Notes: generated by a model not told the origin, from the sequence alone. A stretch of 64,000 bases of DNA from CALJTV01 sp034435835 (GCA_034435835.1 DAOTWF010000030.1:1-64000); one strand, 5' to 3'. Positions 14,484 through 23,444 are shown, counted from the first letter of the stretch. Numbers and translations are program-made.

Positions 14484-16202
14484 ATGAACAGAAAAGATAT
14501 TTTCCAACGAAAACGCTCAACGCTAAATCTCAAACAGAGTCCCCCTTCACAGAAGGAGCAGCATGCCCCCATCTCGAGGGTCCAAGATACCGTATACAGT
14601 TCCATACGTTACTTCTGCTTCGCGCTGCTGCTGGCAGCATTTCTATCCTCTGCCAATTCAGTATTAGCCGCCGATGACAAACCTCGCATTAGCATACTCC
14701 CTGGGCAGGGTCCTGTAGGAACCGAGGTCATCGCGCAAATATCTGGTTTTCCACCCAAAACAGGTATACTCATCGCCGCTCGAGAAAAGACCTGCATCGT
14801 GCAGAAAACGGTAACAGATAACTACGGGATTGCCCTGGTGACCTTCAAAATAGCTGAGCAGCCAGCCGGCTGGTGTCAGATATGGGCTTATGATGAGGTA
14901 AACATAGCCTGGGCCATGTTCACCGTTGTACCATCGGTCGAAATCAGCAAGACATCCGGCTACGTAGGTGAAGAGGTCTCAGTAAACGCCTACGGCTTGG
15001 CTGAAAAGAGACAGGTTACAGTGTATTTCGACGGAAAGAAGATAGCAGTGGGACAGACCAACGAAAAGGGCACTGCAAGCGATATCATCTTCAAAGTCCC
15101 AAAGAGCTGCCGTGGCAAGCACACCATAACGGTTGACGACGGCAAAAACGAAAGCCGGGAGACATCGTTCCTCGTCCACCAGAGGTTCACCATGGCACCC
15201 AAAAGCGGGCAGCCCGGCACCGAGGTCACGGTCTCGGGCACTGGGTTCGCTGCCTCAACCGATGTGATCATCTATTTTGACGACAAAGACGTCACCCTAG
15301 CTCCCACAGATAATACTGGTAGCTTCACTGCCACATTCCGGGTACCAAAGGCGGCGGGGGGGATGCACAGCATCAAGGCTGACGACGGCACCAACCGCTA
15401 CTACGAGGACTTTGCCATCGAAGCTACAATAAAACACAACCCCAAAGAAGGTGCCATCGGCGAAAAGGTGGTTATTGAGGGGGCTGGCTTTAACCCCAAC
15501 GTGCCGATAACCATTAGTTTCGACAACAAGAAAATCGGAACTGCCACCTCAACAAGCGAAGGCTCATTCATCTTCACCTTCAACGTGCCTTCCTGTCTCC
15601 ACGGTGAGCGGACAATCACAGTATCGGACGGCTCAACCACTAGGCCGGCTAAGTTTATGGTAGAATCGACACCACCACCTGTGCCTCGCTTGCTTAGCCC
15701 CTCAGCAGGCTCACGCCTCACCAACATAACCAATTTCGAATGGGAAGAGGTCACAGACCCCAGTGGCGTCAAGTACGTCCTTGAAATAGCCACAGACGCA
15801 GAATTCTCAAATGTACTTATTGCTGCAAAAAATCTGACTTCGCCAAAGTTTACACTGTCGCAAGAGCAGCAAAAGCTACTCAAACCCGCCAAGACTACCT
15901 ACATGTGGCGCGTGAGGGCCATCGACGGTGCTTTCAATTCGAGCGATTGGACTGAGGCAAGGTCTTTTTTTGTCGGAGCCACTGTAGCCACTGTGGTGAA
16001 AAATATGCCATCCTGGGTGACATATTCATTGCTCGGCTTGCTTTTCGCCCTGATCGCCACCTTCTTCTATTATCTTGGCTATATAAGAAACCAGAGACAG
16101 ACTGACTACACCGAGGAATCGCTATCCGAAGAGCAGACCCCCCAGTGGCAACACTATGATGAGGTCGACTACACCAGCAGCAAAAAGGTGGGTTACAAAT
16201 AG
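14484..16202 (+). CDS. Surface protein with four TIG/IPT-like repeats, FN3-like domain and C-terminal membrane anchor
   Basis: A 572-residue exported protein. A basic N-terminal stretch leads into a signal-type hydrophobic segment (~42-60) ending in VLAADD. Four tandem repeats of ~80 residues follow (~68-150, 150-235, 235-318, 318-392), each with G-x-x-G-T/E-x-V, a G-x-G/A-F turn, a strand with FDxK, and a closing VPxxxxGxHxI-x-DDG block. An FN3-like domain lies at ~398-498, then a membrane helix at ~512-532 and a ~40-residue cytoplasmic tail rich in Glu, Gln and Tyr. It is in the arl operon, 16 bases after the previous gene (GGGGG before the ATG). It may hold the ArlF/G stator at the cell surface; this is inference. 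Confidence 0.75.
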   Translation: MNRKDIFQRKRSTLNLKQSPPSQKEQHAPISRVQDTVYSSIRYFCFALLLAAFLSSANSVLAADDKPRISILPGQGPVGTEVIAQISGFPPKTGILIAAREKTCIVQKTVTDNYGIALVTFKIAEQPAGWCQIWAYDEVNIAWAMFTVVPSVEISKTSGYVGEEVSVNAYGLAEKRQVTVYFDGKKIAVGQTNEKGTASDIIFKVPKSCRGKHTITVDDGKNESRETSFLVHQRFTMAPKSGQPGTEVTVSGTGFAASTDVIIYFDDKDVTLAPTDNTGSFTATFRVPKAAGGMHSIKADDGTNRYYEDFAIEATIKHNPKEGAIGEKVVIEGAGFNPNVPITISFDNKKIGTATSTSEGSFIFTFNVPSCLHGERTITVSDGSTTRPAKFMVESTPPPVPRLLSPSAGSRLTNITNFEWEEVTDPSGVKYVLEIATDAEFSNVLIAAKNLTSPKFTLSQEQQKLLKPAKTTYMWRVRAIDGAFNSSDWTEARSFFVGATVATVVKNMPSWVTYSLLGLLFALIATFFYYLGYIRNQRQTDYTEESLSEEQTPQWQHYDEVDYTSSKKVGYK

Positions 16203-16227
16203 AAATAAACTGAAAAAGGAGAAGGAC

Positions 16228-17979
16228 ATGATTACCACACGCATCTACCGCAAAATAAAAATTGAGTCCCGGCAATTAAAATGGCTTATTTTGGCTATGG
16301 CTGGAACCGTGCTGGCAGCAATGCAGATAATGAACTGCGTCTTCTCGGGAAAAGAGCCGATCCATGGCCTATTTGACTGGACTTTCGCCATGGCAATAAT
16401 TGCTGCACTCGTCATCTTCAGCTTTCGGTATCTGGACAAAATTCAAGAGGAACTGGTGACCAAAGAACAGGAAGCCACCGAATCCCGAAGAAGCCTGCAA
16501 CATATAATCGATAACACCGAGGACGCAATACTTGTGTTTGACAGGTCAGGAAACTGCACCTTCGCTAACAGAGCTTTGGAAAAAATGAGCGGCTACCCGC
16601 TAGATAAACTGACCGCGATGAACCTTCGTGACATCCTTACTCCCGAAGACTACCGCTTTCTCACGGATAAGACACAGAACAGCTACTTGGATGAGCTTGC
16701 TACATGCGACGACTTCTACTGTGCTCTTCAGCAACAGCACGGAGGAAAAGTGCCAGTAAAAATGCATCTAATGCCGGTGAAAAACAGGACTGGAGATATA
16801 TCCGGTTTTGAAGCCGTCATCCGCGAGGTCAGGGATCAACACTATGAGACAGAAAGGACACGCCAGGAACGGGAGCGCTGCCTCAGAGCAGTTGCCAAAA
16901 TGGGGCAGATCGTGCTTGCCTCGCAAACAGAAATACCATACGAACCAATACTGGAGTTGCTTGGCGAAGCCATAGAAGCTACCAGCGCCAGCATAACCCT
17001 GCGTAATGGTGGTTCCACCGGGGCAGAAAAATTGATCAAGATAGCCGATTGGCAAAACCACCATTTCGTTGCTGGGGCATCTAAGGACGTCTATCCCACC
17101 GCCACTGATAACATACAACCCTCCCAAAAAGAACACATAGCAAACATCACTTCAGCCCCGGTGCCCCACATCCATCACTACCGCCCAGCACTTATCCTGC
17201 CCCTGGTCACTTCCGAAGGACCACTTGGCTTCATCACCTTCTGCAAACAGCCGGGCAATGGCGATTGGAACCCCCTTCATATCAATCTCTTGCAGACCGC
17301 CTCAAGCATGCTCGCTGGAGCCATCGAACGCCAGAGGGCAAACAAGCTGCTCAAGCAGCATTTTGTCTCCCTCGCCCAGGCGATGGCTGGCTCTCTCTCA
17401 TTTGTCGACCCCTACACCGCGAGTCACCAAGAGCGTGTGGCTAGAATGGCACGTCAGATAGGGATGAGACTGGGACTGAACAACGAGCAATGCGAATGGC
17501 TACATTTTGGTGGGCTTCTTCATGATATAGGGAAAGTAGCTATACCCATCTCAATCCTTTCCAAACCGGGGAAACTGGAGGCAGAGGAATGGGTACTGAT
17601 AAAATCGCACGTTAAGCGGGGTTGCCAGCTTCTACAAGAAATCGAACTCCCTGAAATAGTAATCAAAATGGTGCTACAGCACCACGAACGGCTTGACGGC
17701 TCGGGGTATCCCCACGGAGTTTCCGGCGACGAAATCTGCCTCGAAGCACGCATCCTCGCCGTCTGTGATGTGGTTGAGGCTATGGGCTCACATAGGCCCT
17801 ACCGCCCAGCTTTGCCACCAGAACAAATACTTTCCGAACTGAAAAGCAACCGCGGGGTCAAGTACGACGAACGAATAGCAGAAATAATGTTGGAACTGAT
17901 AACTTCGGATCCCGGCTTCCTTATGGCAGACAGCGGTTTCGGGGTAGCAGTAAAAACATTACCGGGAAAGACTACCTGA
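16228..17979 (+). CDS. Membrane PAS-GAF-HD-GYP protein (predicted c-di-GMP phosphodiesterase)
   Basis: A 583-residue protein with two membrane helices (~18-40 and ~50-68), a PAS domain (~85-210), a GAF domain (~225-370) and an HD-GYP domain (~385-565). The HD-GYP metal and signature residues are all present: His-Asp in LHDIGK (432-433), HHERLDGSGYP from 485, and EARILAVCDVVEAM. Such enzymes cleave c-di-GMP. A longer frame starts at 16156 inside the previous gene, but the ATG at 16228 has AAAAAGGAGAAGG directly upstream. It closes the archaellum operon, so c-di-GMP degradation is probably tied to archaellum use. Confidence 0.9.
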   Translation: MITTRIYRKIKIESRQLKWLILAMAGTVLAAMQIMNCVFSGKEPIHGLFDWTFAMAIIAALVIFSFRYLDKIQEELVTKEQEATESRRSLQHIIDNTEDAILVFDRSGNCTFANRALEKMSGYPLDKLTAMNLRDILTPEDYRFLTDKTQNSYLDELATCDDFYCALQQQHGGKVPVKMHLMPVKNRTGDISGFEAVIREVRDQHYETERTRQERERCLRAVAKMGQIVLASQTEIPYEPILELLGEAIEATSASITLRNGGSTGAEKLIKIADWQNHHFVAGASKDVYPTATDNIQPSQKEHIANITSAPVPHIHHYRPALILPLVTSEGPLGFITFCKQPGNGDWNPLHINLLQTASSMLAGAIERQRANKLLKQHFVSLAQAMAGSLSFVDPYTASHQERVARMARQIGMRLGLNNEQCEWLHFGGLLHDIGKVAIPISILSKPGKLEAEEWVLIKSHVKRGCQLLQEIELPEIVIKMVLQHHERLDGSGYPHGVSGDEICLEARILAVCDVVEAMGSHRPYRPALPPEQILSELKSNRGVKYDERIAEIMLELITSDPGFLMADSGFGVAVKTLPGKTT

Positions 17980-18006
17980 TGCTGCGCACCCAGGCTTACC
18001 GGCGCG

Positions 18007-18162
18007 TCAGCGCTTTGTAGATATCTCTCGATAGGCAGCAATAGCGAAAGCCACTGCCATAAGCCCAAAAGCCACAGCAATAAGAGGGGTTCCCTGAAAC
18101 ATAGCGCCCGCTATTGCACCAAAAAGAGCTGCTACAGTGGCTACAGACCAGATGACCGCCAT
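18007..18162 (-). CDS. Small hydrophobic membrane protein, 51 residues
   Basis: A 51-residue frame, too short for usual cut-offs, with a perfect GAGAGGAGGT twelve bases before the ATG. Two membrane helices are predicted (~3-21 and ~26-43), followed by a short polar tail REISTKR. No family recognised. It sits between the two HD-GYP genes and reads opposite to the upstream one. Confidence 0.55.
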   Translation of the reverse strand: MAVIWSVATVAALFGAIAGAMFQGTPLIAVAFGLMAVAFAIAAYREISTKR

Positions 18163-18294
18163 TTTCCTGTTTACCTCCTCTCGCTTGCCCGCAGCATCAT
18201 GGGAAAAGGTTTGGGTAACACCTATGCTGCAAAGCTGACTCGCTTACCAGTATACAATAACCGGTTGCGTTATGCTAGACTTTCCAGCACAAGT

Positions 18295-18978
18295 CTACCA
18301 GCATGTGCAGGCTGAGTAGTATTTCTGGATTACCCGACAGAGGCAATTCACCACTTCCGGATCGTAAAGTATACCTCTATACCTCACAACTTCCTCCAGT
18401 GCCTCCTCTGGGCTATGTGCCGAGCGATAGGGACGATGGGAGACCATCGAATCAAAGACATCTGCCACAGCCAGTATCCTTGCCTCAAGGATTATCTCTT
18501 CACCACCTAAACCTTCCGGATAACCACTACCATCCAGCCTCTCATGGTGACATAGCACCACCTGGGCAACAGGCCAGGGAAATTCTAGGTTTTCCAGCAC
18601 CTCATGACCTATTCTGGGATGAGACTTCACGAAATTAAACTCCTCGGCACTCAGCCTGCCCGGCTTGTTCAAAATCTCGCCTGGGAGAGTTATCTTGCCT
18701 ATATCATGGACCAAGCCCATGACACACATACCCTCGTTTTGCTGCTCGCTCAACCCCATCTCTTTACCAACGGCATAAGCTAACTGCGCTACTCTTATCT
18801 GGTGTTCGGCAGTATAAGGATCCCTCTTTTCACAGAGAGTAACCATCGCCCACACCGCCCTGTTCAACACCTTCTGCTCAACGGCAATTCTCATCGCCCT
18901 TCTGCTTCTCGAACTCGAAAACCCCCAGCTAGCACAGTTACCATCGCCGCTGACACCACATGCATCAGAACAGACCAC
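18295..18978 (-). CDS. HD-GYP domain protein, possibly N-terminally frameshifted
   Basis: A predicted c-di-GMP phosphodiesterase. From about residue 29 onward the domain is complete: RDPYTAEHQIRVA, VHDIGK, HHERLDGSGYPEG and EARILAVADVFDSM. The first ~28 residues in this frame are rich in Ser, Cys and Gly and look non-coding. The neighbouring frame just upstream (about 18895-19024, leftward) instead reads like a real amphipathic and membrane-helix linker (NFKVIEEFSDKWS... then a hydrophobic run), so the original protein probably began there and a one-base shift near 18900 separated the parts. A functional product could start at the ATG coding MRIAVEQK. Whether this is a sequencing error or true decay cannot be told from the sequence. 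Confidence 0.75.
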   Translation of the reverse strand: MVCSDACGVSGDGNCASWGFSSSRSRRAMRIAVEQKVLNRAVWAMVTLCEKRDPYTAEHQIRVAQLAYAVGKEMGLSEQQNEGMCVMGLVHDIGKITLPGEILNKPGRLSAEEFNFVKSHPRIGHEVLENLEFPWPVAQVVLCHHERLDGSGYPEGLGGEEIILEARILAVADVFDSMVSHRPYRSAHSPEEALEEVVRYRGILYDPEVVNCLCRVIQKYYSACTCW

Positions 18979-19150
18979 TTGTCGCTAAACTCCTCAATAA
19001 CCTTGAAATTCTTCGCTCCATCCTAGTGGACTGGATGGCCTAACCCTGCTACGGATAAAGACAGCGCGAAATCGAGCTGATTTTAACATAGCGCTTTCAG
19101 CATACAAAACGCCTTAAAACAGAAACAGTTTAGTCGCTTAAGAACAATGG

Positions 19151-19492
19151 CTACAGTTTTTTCCACCGACTGAGCACCCCGACCAGCTTCCGCTCTACAG
19201 CAACAGCTAGGCTGGATTCCCGAACAGGTTCACCATCTACCGATTCACCAGCCACTACCACCGTAGCCAGTTTACCTATCCTGTTTTCCGCCGTGTCAAC
19301 GCAAGCCCGGGGACAGCCACACAGGATGACGACCACCTCTGCTTCTCTTGATACCAGAGGTGCTATCTCAAGGTCTTTGCAGTGCTCCCCGATGGTATGC
19401 AAATGGCGTGCAATCCGGCTCAGTTCCACATAAGGATTACAACAGCCACAGAACTTCAGGGCTATCCGGCATTTACACAAACGTTGGCTCAA
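19151..19492 (-). CDS. Cys-rich small protein next to 4-hydroxybutyryl-CoA dehydratase
   Basis: A 113-residue protein with two Cys motifs, CGCCNPYVE (~15-23) and CGCPRAC (~58-64), plus CKCR near the start, suggesting a metal or Fe-S site. It starts four bases after the stop of the dehydratase gene and is surely co-transcribed with it. Proteins of this kind with C-G-x-C-N-P recur beside 4-hydroxybutyryl-CoA dehydratase or HpaB-like genes as far as I recall; function unknown. A role in cluster delivery or electron transfer is inference. Confidence 0.65.
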   Translation of the reverse strand: MSQRLCKCRIALKFCGCCNPYVELSRIARHLHTIGEHCKDLEIAPLVSREAEVVVILCGCPRACVDTAENRIGKLATVVVAGESVDGEPVRESSLAVAVERKLVGVLSRWKKL

Positions 19493-19495
19493 TTC

Positions 19496-20950
19496 TCAGC
19501 AAACAAATAGTGGTTGCTCGCCTATCTTTGCCAGCTTCTCCGCAAGCCGCTTCTTGTGCTCCATATTAGCCCGTCTTTCTATCATAATGCGTTGCGCCTG
19601 GGGTGAACCAGCACCGTGCATCGATTCCACCAGCGCCGTACCACAGGTCATGGATTCCAGAAGACGGATGAGCTTTATTCTGGTCTCTGCAGGAACCTCA
19701 GCCACACTCTTCATATACTTATCTACATATTTGCCTACACGGGGATCTTTCCAGTCATTCTCTGAAGGTGCCGTTGCCAGTACCCCGCCGGCTATATCAT
19801 GCGCCAGTCTGGCGATCTCATAGACATGGCGGGTGACATTAAGCTTGGTGACATTCGCCAGAAGCGGATCAGCCATATACGAGCCGGCAGGCAAAGCGTA
19901 GCCCTGACAGGAACAAGCTATAGAGCAGCAGTACAGGGTCTCAGTGAGGTGTACCATCTCCACAATTTTGTCCCTGACATGCGAAGCTCTGTCCGTGCCT
20001 TGAACCTGTGCCAGTGCATAGGTAGCACCGATAAGAGCATCAGCAAGCCCTGTCTTGCAGCCACCATAATTTTGCCGGTGGGCGGTAGCAAACCTCTCCA
20101 CAAGCTCATAGGCAAACTCGTACTCCCCGCACATGAACACGTGCTCCCAGGGAACAAAAACGTTATCAAAAACAATTAGTGCTTCACCACCTACCATACC
20201 ATAGTCCACGTTACCTTGGTCTAAAAAGCACTGACATTTGCGCGTGTCATTTGTCTGACGCCCGAAGATGTGAATAACTCCAGGCGCGTCCACCGGCACA
20301 TAGAAGCAAACAGCATAGTCGGCATCCTCTTGCCTCATGGCTGCAGTGGGCATGACCAGATGCCCATGGGAATTGACTGCCCCGGTAATATGCATCTTGG
20401 CGCCCCCCACCACAATGCCATCGCTTTTCCTTTCCACCACATGGACATATACATCGGGGTCCTTCTGCTGGCTAGGTGAAAGGCGCCTATCTCCCTTGGG
20501 ATCCGTCATCGCCCCAGAAATCATTAGATCTTCAGTCTGCACCTTTTTCAGAAGCTCGATAAGCCTCTTGTGATACTGCGTCCCCTTCTTCTGATCTATC
20601 TCATAGGTGACTGAGTACACCGCATTCAGTCCGTCATGTCCTACGCACCGTTGAAAGCAACTCCCTGTCTGCTGACCGATAGCACGCAGCATCTTCACCT
20701 TTTTCACTAGGTCATCATGACTGTGATGTATATGGGTGAAACGGTTGATTTTCTCACCGGTAAGGTGCGATGTGGCTGTAAGTAGCTCCTCAAACTCCGG
20801 AGCCAAAGCCATGTCATAGGTCAAAGACGCCGCATTTATATGTGGTGCGAAAGCCGGATGACCCACTACGCTATCAATCTTCTCACCTAGATAGTAAACC
20901 TCCGGTTTCAGCTTCCTCAAGCTCTCCCTGTACTCCTTACCGCTTTTCAC
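19496..20950 (-). CDS. abfD: 4-hydroxybutyryl-CoA dehydratase / vinylacetyl-CoA isomerase
   Basis: Converts 4-hydroxybutyryl-CoA to crotonyl-CoA by radical chemistry with FAD and a [4Fe-4S] cluster. With the GTG start at 20950 (AGGAGGTG just upstream) the protein is 484 residues, the usual length. The cluster ligands are all at the expected places: Cys98 and Cys102 in CFQRC, His291 and Cys298 in HRQNYGGC, matching Cys99, Cys103, His292 and Cys299 of the clostridial enzyme with an offset of one. This separates it from ordinary 4-hydroxyphenylacetate hydroxylases, which lack the cluster. A longer frame to 21001 adds a His/Cys-rich stretch with no family support. It implies use of 4-aminobutyrate, succinate semialdehyde or a related C4 route; no partner enzymes lie nearby. 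Confidence 0.93.
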   Translation of the reverse strand: MKSGKEYRESLRKLKPEVYYLGEKIDSVVGHPAFAPHINAASLTYDMALAPEFEELLTATSHLTGEKINRFTHIHHSHDDLVKKVKMLRAIGQQTGSCFQRCVGHDGLNAVYSVTYEIDQKKGTQYHKRLIELLKKVQTEDLMISGAMTDPKGDRRLSPSQQKDPDVYVHVVERKSDGIVVGGAKMHITGAVNSHGHLVMPTAAMRQEDADYAVCFYVPVDAPGVIHIFGRQTNDTRKCQCFLDQGNVDYGMVGGEALIVFDNVFVPWEHVFMCGEYEFAYELVERFATAHRQNYGGCKTGLADALIGATYALAQVQGTDRASHVRDKIVEMVHLTETLYCCSIACSCQGYALPAGSYMADPLLANVTKLNVTRHVYEIARLAHDIAGGVLATAPSENDWKDPRVGKYVDKYMKSVAEVPAETRIKLIRLLESMTCGTALVESMHGAGSPQAQRIMIERRANMEHKKRLAEKLAKIGEQPLFVC

Positions 20951-21107
20951 AGTTTCACCTCCTGATCCAACTCTATGTCCGTGACAATCACAATATCTCA
21001 ACAGTACTGCCCAACTTTATGTTAAGTTGATGACGATCTGTCATGCTGGCTTCTATATCACTTTAAAACTAAAAAGTCAACACCCTGTTCGTATTCTACC
21101 TCCGGGC

Positions 21108-21136
21108 TTGTCATTGCCGTCCACAAAGGCTACAAT
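21108..21136 (+). promoter_or_regulatory. Sigma70-like promoter of the GH3-hpt-ade operon
   Basis: TTGTCA at 21108-21113, a 17-base spacer and TACAAT at 21131-21136. The start of transcription would be near 21143, leaving a leader of only ~13 bases and no Shine-Dalgarno before the ATG at 21156. Confidence 0.65.
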
Positions 21137-21155
21137 GCTCAACTGAGTTTCTCCA

Positions 21156-23444
21156 ATGTATTATAACAATCCTGAAATCGAAGCCCGGGCAAAAGAACTC
21201 ATCTCCAGGATGACCATAGCAGAAAAGGTCGCCCAGATGGGCTCGGTATGGAGTTTTGAATTGTTGGACTCGGGCAGATTTTCCACACAAAAAGCAGAGG
21301 TTCTTGTCAAAAACGGTATCGGGCATGTGGCAAGGCCCGGGTTTGGTACCGGACTGGATGCCCGTCAGCTTGCCTGCTTTAACAACGAGTTACAGGAATT
21401 TCTTATCAAAAACACCAGGCTTGGTATCCCGGCAATAGTCCACGAGGAATGTCTCAGCGGCTTCATGGCAAGAAAAGCTACAATCTTCCCGCAGATGATT
21501 GGCATTGCTAGCTCCTGGGACCAAGACCTGCTCGAAAGGATTACCACCATCATCAGGACACAGATGAGAGCGGCTGGAGTCCACCAAGGTTTGGGGCCCG
21601 TGCTGGATGTCGCCAGAGACCCAAGGTGGGGACGGATCGAAGAAACCTTCGGCGAGGACCCCTATCTGGTAGCCGCCATGGGAACAGCATATGTAAAAGG
21701 GCTGCAGGGTGATGACCTGAAAAATGGCGTCGTCGCCACGCTCAAGCACTTTGTCGGCTACGGCATGTCCGAGGGAGGGCTGAACTGGGCACCAGCCAAC
21801 ATCCCAGAGCGTATGCTGAGAGATGTCTATCTCCAGCCATTCAAAACAGTCATCGACAAAGCGGGGGCTCTGTCGGTGATGAACGCCTACAACGAACTGG
21901 ACGGCATCCCCTGTGCTGCATCGAGTTTCCTGCTCACACAGATGTTGCGCCAGGAATGGGGGTTTGAGGGCACAGTGATATCAGACTACTACGCCGTGGA
22001 AAATCTGCACACTTACCATCGTGTCGCCAGCGACAAAGCCCACGCAGCTTGCTTGGCAGCCCAGGCGGGCATCGATGTTGAGCTCCCCAGCCTGAACTAC
22101 TATGCCACGCTTGCAGAGCAGGTACGAAGAGGAAGTATCCCCGAGGCACTGCTCGATACGGCAGTACTTAGAATATTGAAACTAAAACTTCGGATCGGCC
22201 TTTTTGAAAACCCATATGTTGACCCCGACGAGGTGGTTAAAATATTCGACCTGCCCGAGCACCGAAAACTTGCCCTGGAGGCTGCCCACAAAAGCATTGT
22301 CCTTCTGAAGAACAATGGCAACCTGCTCCCTTTGAGAAAAGATGTCGCGACTATCGCTATCATAGGCCCCAGCGCAGACAGCAAGCGGAACTTACTTGGA
22401 GACTATACATACCCGGCGCACATGCCTCTTATTGATCTTTTTAAGCCCCGCAGTGGCGACGCTCCACACAATACGGACGAGGTTCCCGAAGAGATAGCAC
22501 CTCATATAGTAACAATTCTGCACGGTGTAATGGCAAAGGTGGGACAAAAGACCACCGTCCTCTATGCCAAAGGCTGCGACACCAATAGCATCGCGAAAGA
22601 CGGTTTTGAAGAGGCGATAACTGCGGCGCGGGCTGCGGATGTAGCAATAGTGGTGGTCGGAGGGAAGTCAGGACTGACGCCCGACTGTACCTGCGGGGAG
22701 ATGAGGGACAGCGCCCTCCTGACCCTGCCTGGCGTTCAGGAGGAACTTATCAAAGCGATCTACCAGACCGGTACGCCCGTCGTGCTCGTGCTGGTGAACG
22801 GGAGACCGCTTGCCTTAGGGTGGATCAAGGAAAAGATACCAGCCATCATAATGGCTTGGCTTCCCGGAGAAGAAGGGGGTAACGCCATCGCCGATGTCAT
22901 CTTTGGCGATTACAATCCCAGCGGAAAACTCCCTGTTACCTTTCCACAGTCACCGGGGCAGATACCACTTTACTATTCTCATAAACCCTCGGGCGCTAGG
23001 TCACAACTCTGGGGCGACTACACAGACCTGAGCTCCGCCCCCTCTTTTGAATTCGGCTATGGCTTAAGTTACACGTCCTTTCAACTGACTAACCTGCAAA
23101 TAGAGCCCAGTAAGGTGTCCAAAGAGGGCACAGTTAGAATCACCTTTGATATCACCAACACCGGCAAGAGAGCGGGGGAAGAGACGGTGCAGCTTTATAT
23201 CAGCGACGCAGTTGCCAGTGTCACCAGACCCGTGAAGGAACTCAAAGGTTTTAAACGCATAGCCCTGGAACCTTCAGAAACCAAGACAGTGATGTTCGAG
23301 ACCCCCGTCGCCAGCCTTGCCTTCCATGACAAAGATATGCAATTTGTCGTTGAGCCAGGCATCTTCGAGGTAATGGTAGGACACTCATCGAAACAGATAT
23401 CCCTGAAAGGACAATTTGAGGTGATTCCACAAGGTGGGGGATAA
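21156..23444 (+). CDS. Glycoside hydrolase family 3 (beta-glucosidase/beta-xylosidase type)
   Basis: A 762-residue cytoplasmic GH3 enzyme without a signal peptide. The TIM-barrel domain has GPVLDVARDPRWGR, EETFGEDP, LKHFVGYG and the nucleophile region VISDYYAV (Asp in S-D-Y). The alpha/beta sandwich domain follows (~385-600), then a C-terminal fibronectin-III-like domain (~650-755). Length and order match three-domain beta-glucosidases and xylosidases; the substrate cannot be read from sequence. It leads a three-gene unit with purine salvage genes, overlapping the next start by one base, which is an unusual pairing. Confidence 0.92.
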   Translation: MYYNNPEIEARAKELISRMTIAEKVAQMGSVWSFELLDSGRFSTQKAEVLVKNGIGHVARPGFGTGLDARQLACFNNELQEFLIKNTRLGIPAIVHEECLSGFMARKATIFPQMIGIASSWDQDLLERITTIIRTQMRAAGVHQGLGPVLDVARDPRWGRIEETFGEDPYLVAAMGTAYVKGLQGDDLKNGVVATLKHFVGYGMSEGGLNWAPANIPERMLRDVYLQPFKTVIDKAGALSVMNAYNELDGIPCAASSFLLTQMLRQEWGFEGTVISDYYAVENLHTYHRVASDKAHAACLAAQAGIDVELPSLNYYATLAEQVRRGSIPEALLDTAVLRILKLKLRIGLFENPYVDPDEVVKIFDLPEHRKLALEAAHKSIVLLKNNGNLLPLRKDVATIAIIGPSADSKRNLLGDYTYPAHMPLIDLFKPRSGDAPHNTDEVPEEIAPHIVTILHGVMAKVGQKTTVLYAKGCDTNSIAKDGFEEAITAARAADVAIVVVGGKSGLTPDCTCGEMRDSALLTLPGVQEELIKAIYQTGTPVVLVLVNGRPLALGWIKEKIPAIIMAWLPGEEGGNAIADVIFGDYNPSGKLPVTFPQSPGQIPLYYSHKPSGARSQLWGDYTDLSSAPSFEFGYGLSYTSFQLTNLQIEPSKVSKEGTVRITFDITNTGKRAGEETVQLYISDAVASVTRPVKELKGFKRIALEPSETKTVMFETPVASLAFHDKDMQFVVEPGIFEVMVGHSSKQISLKGQFEVIPQGGG

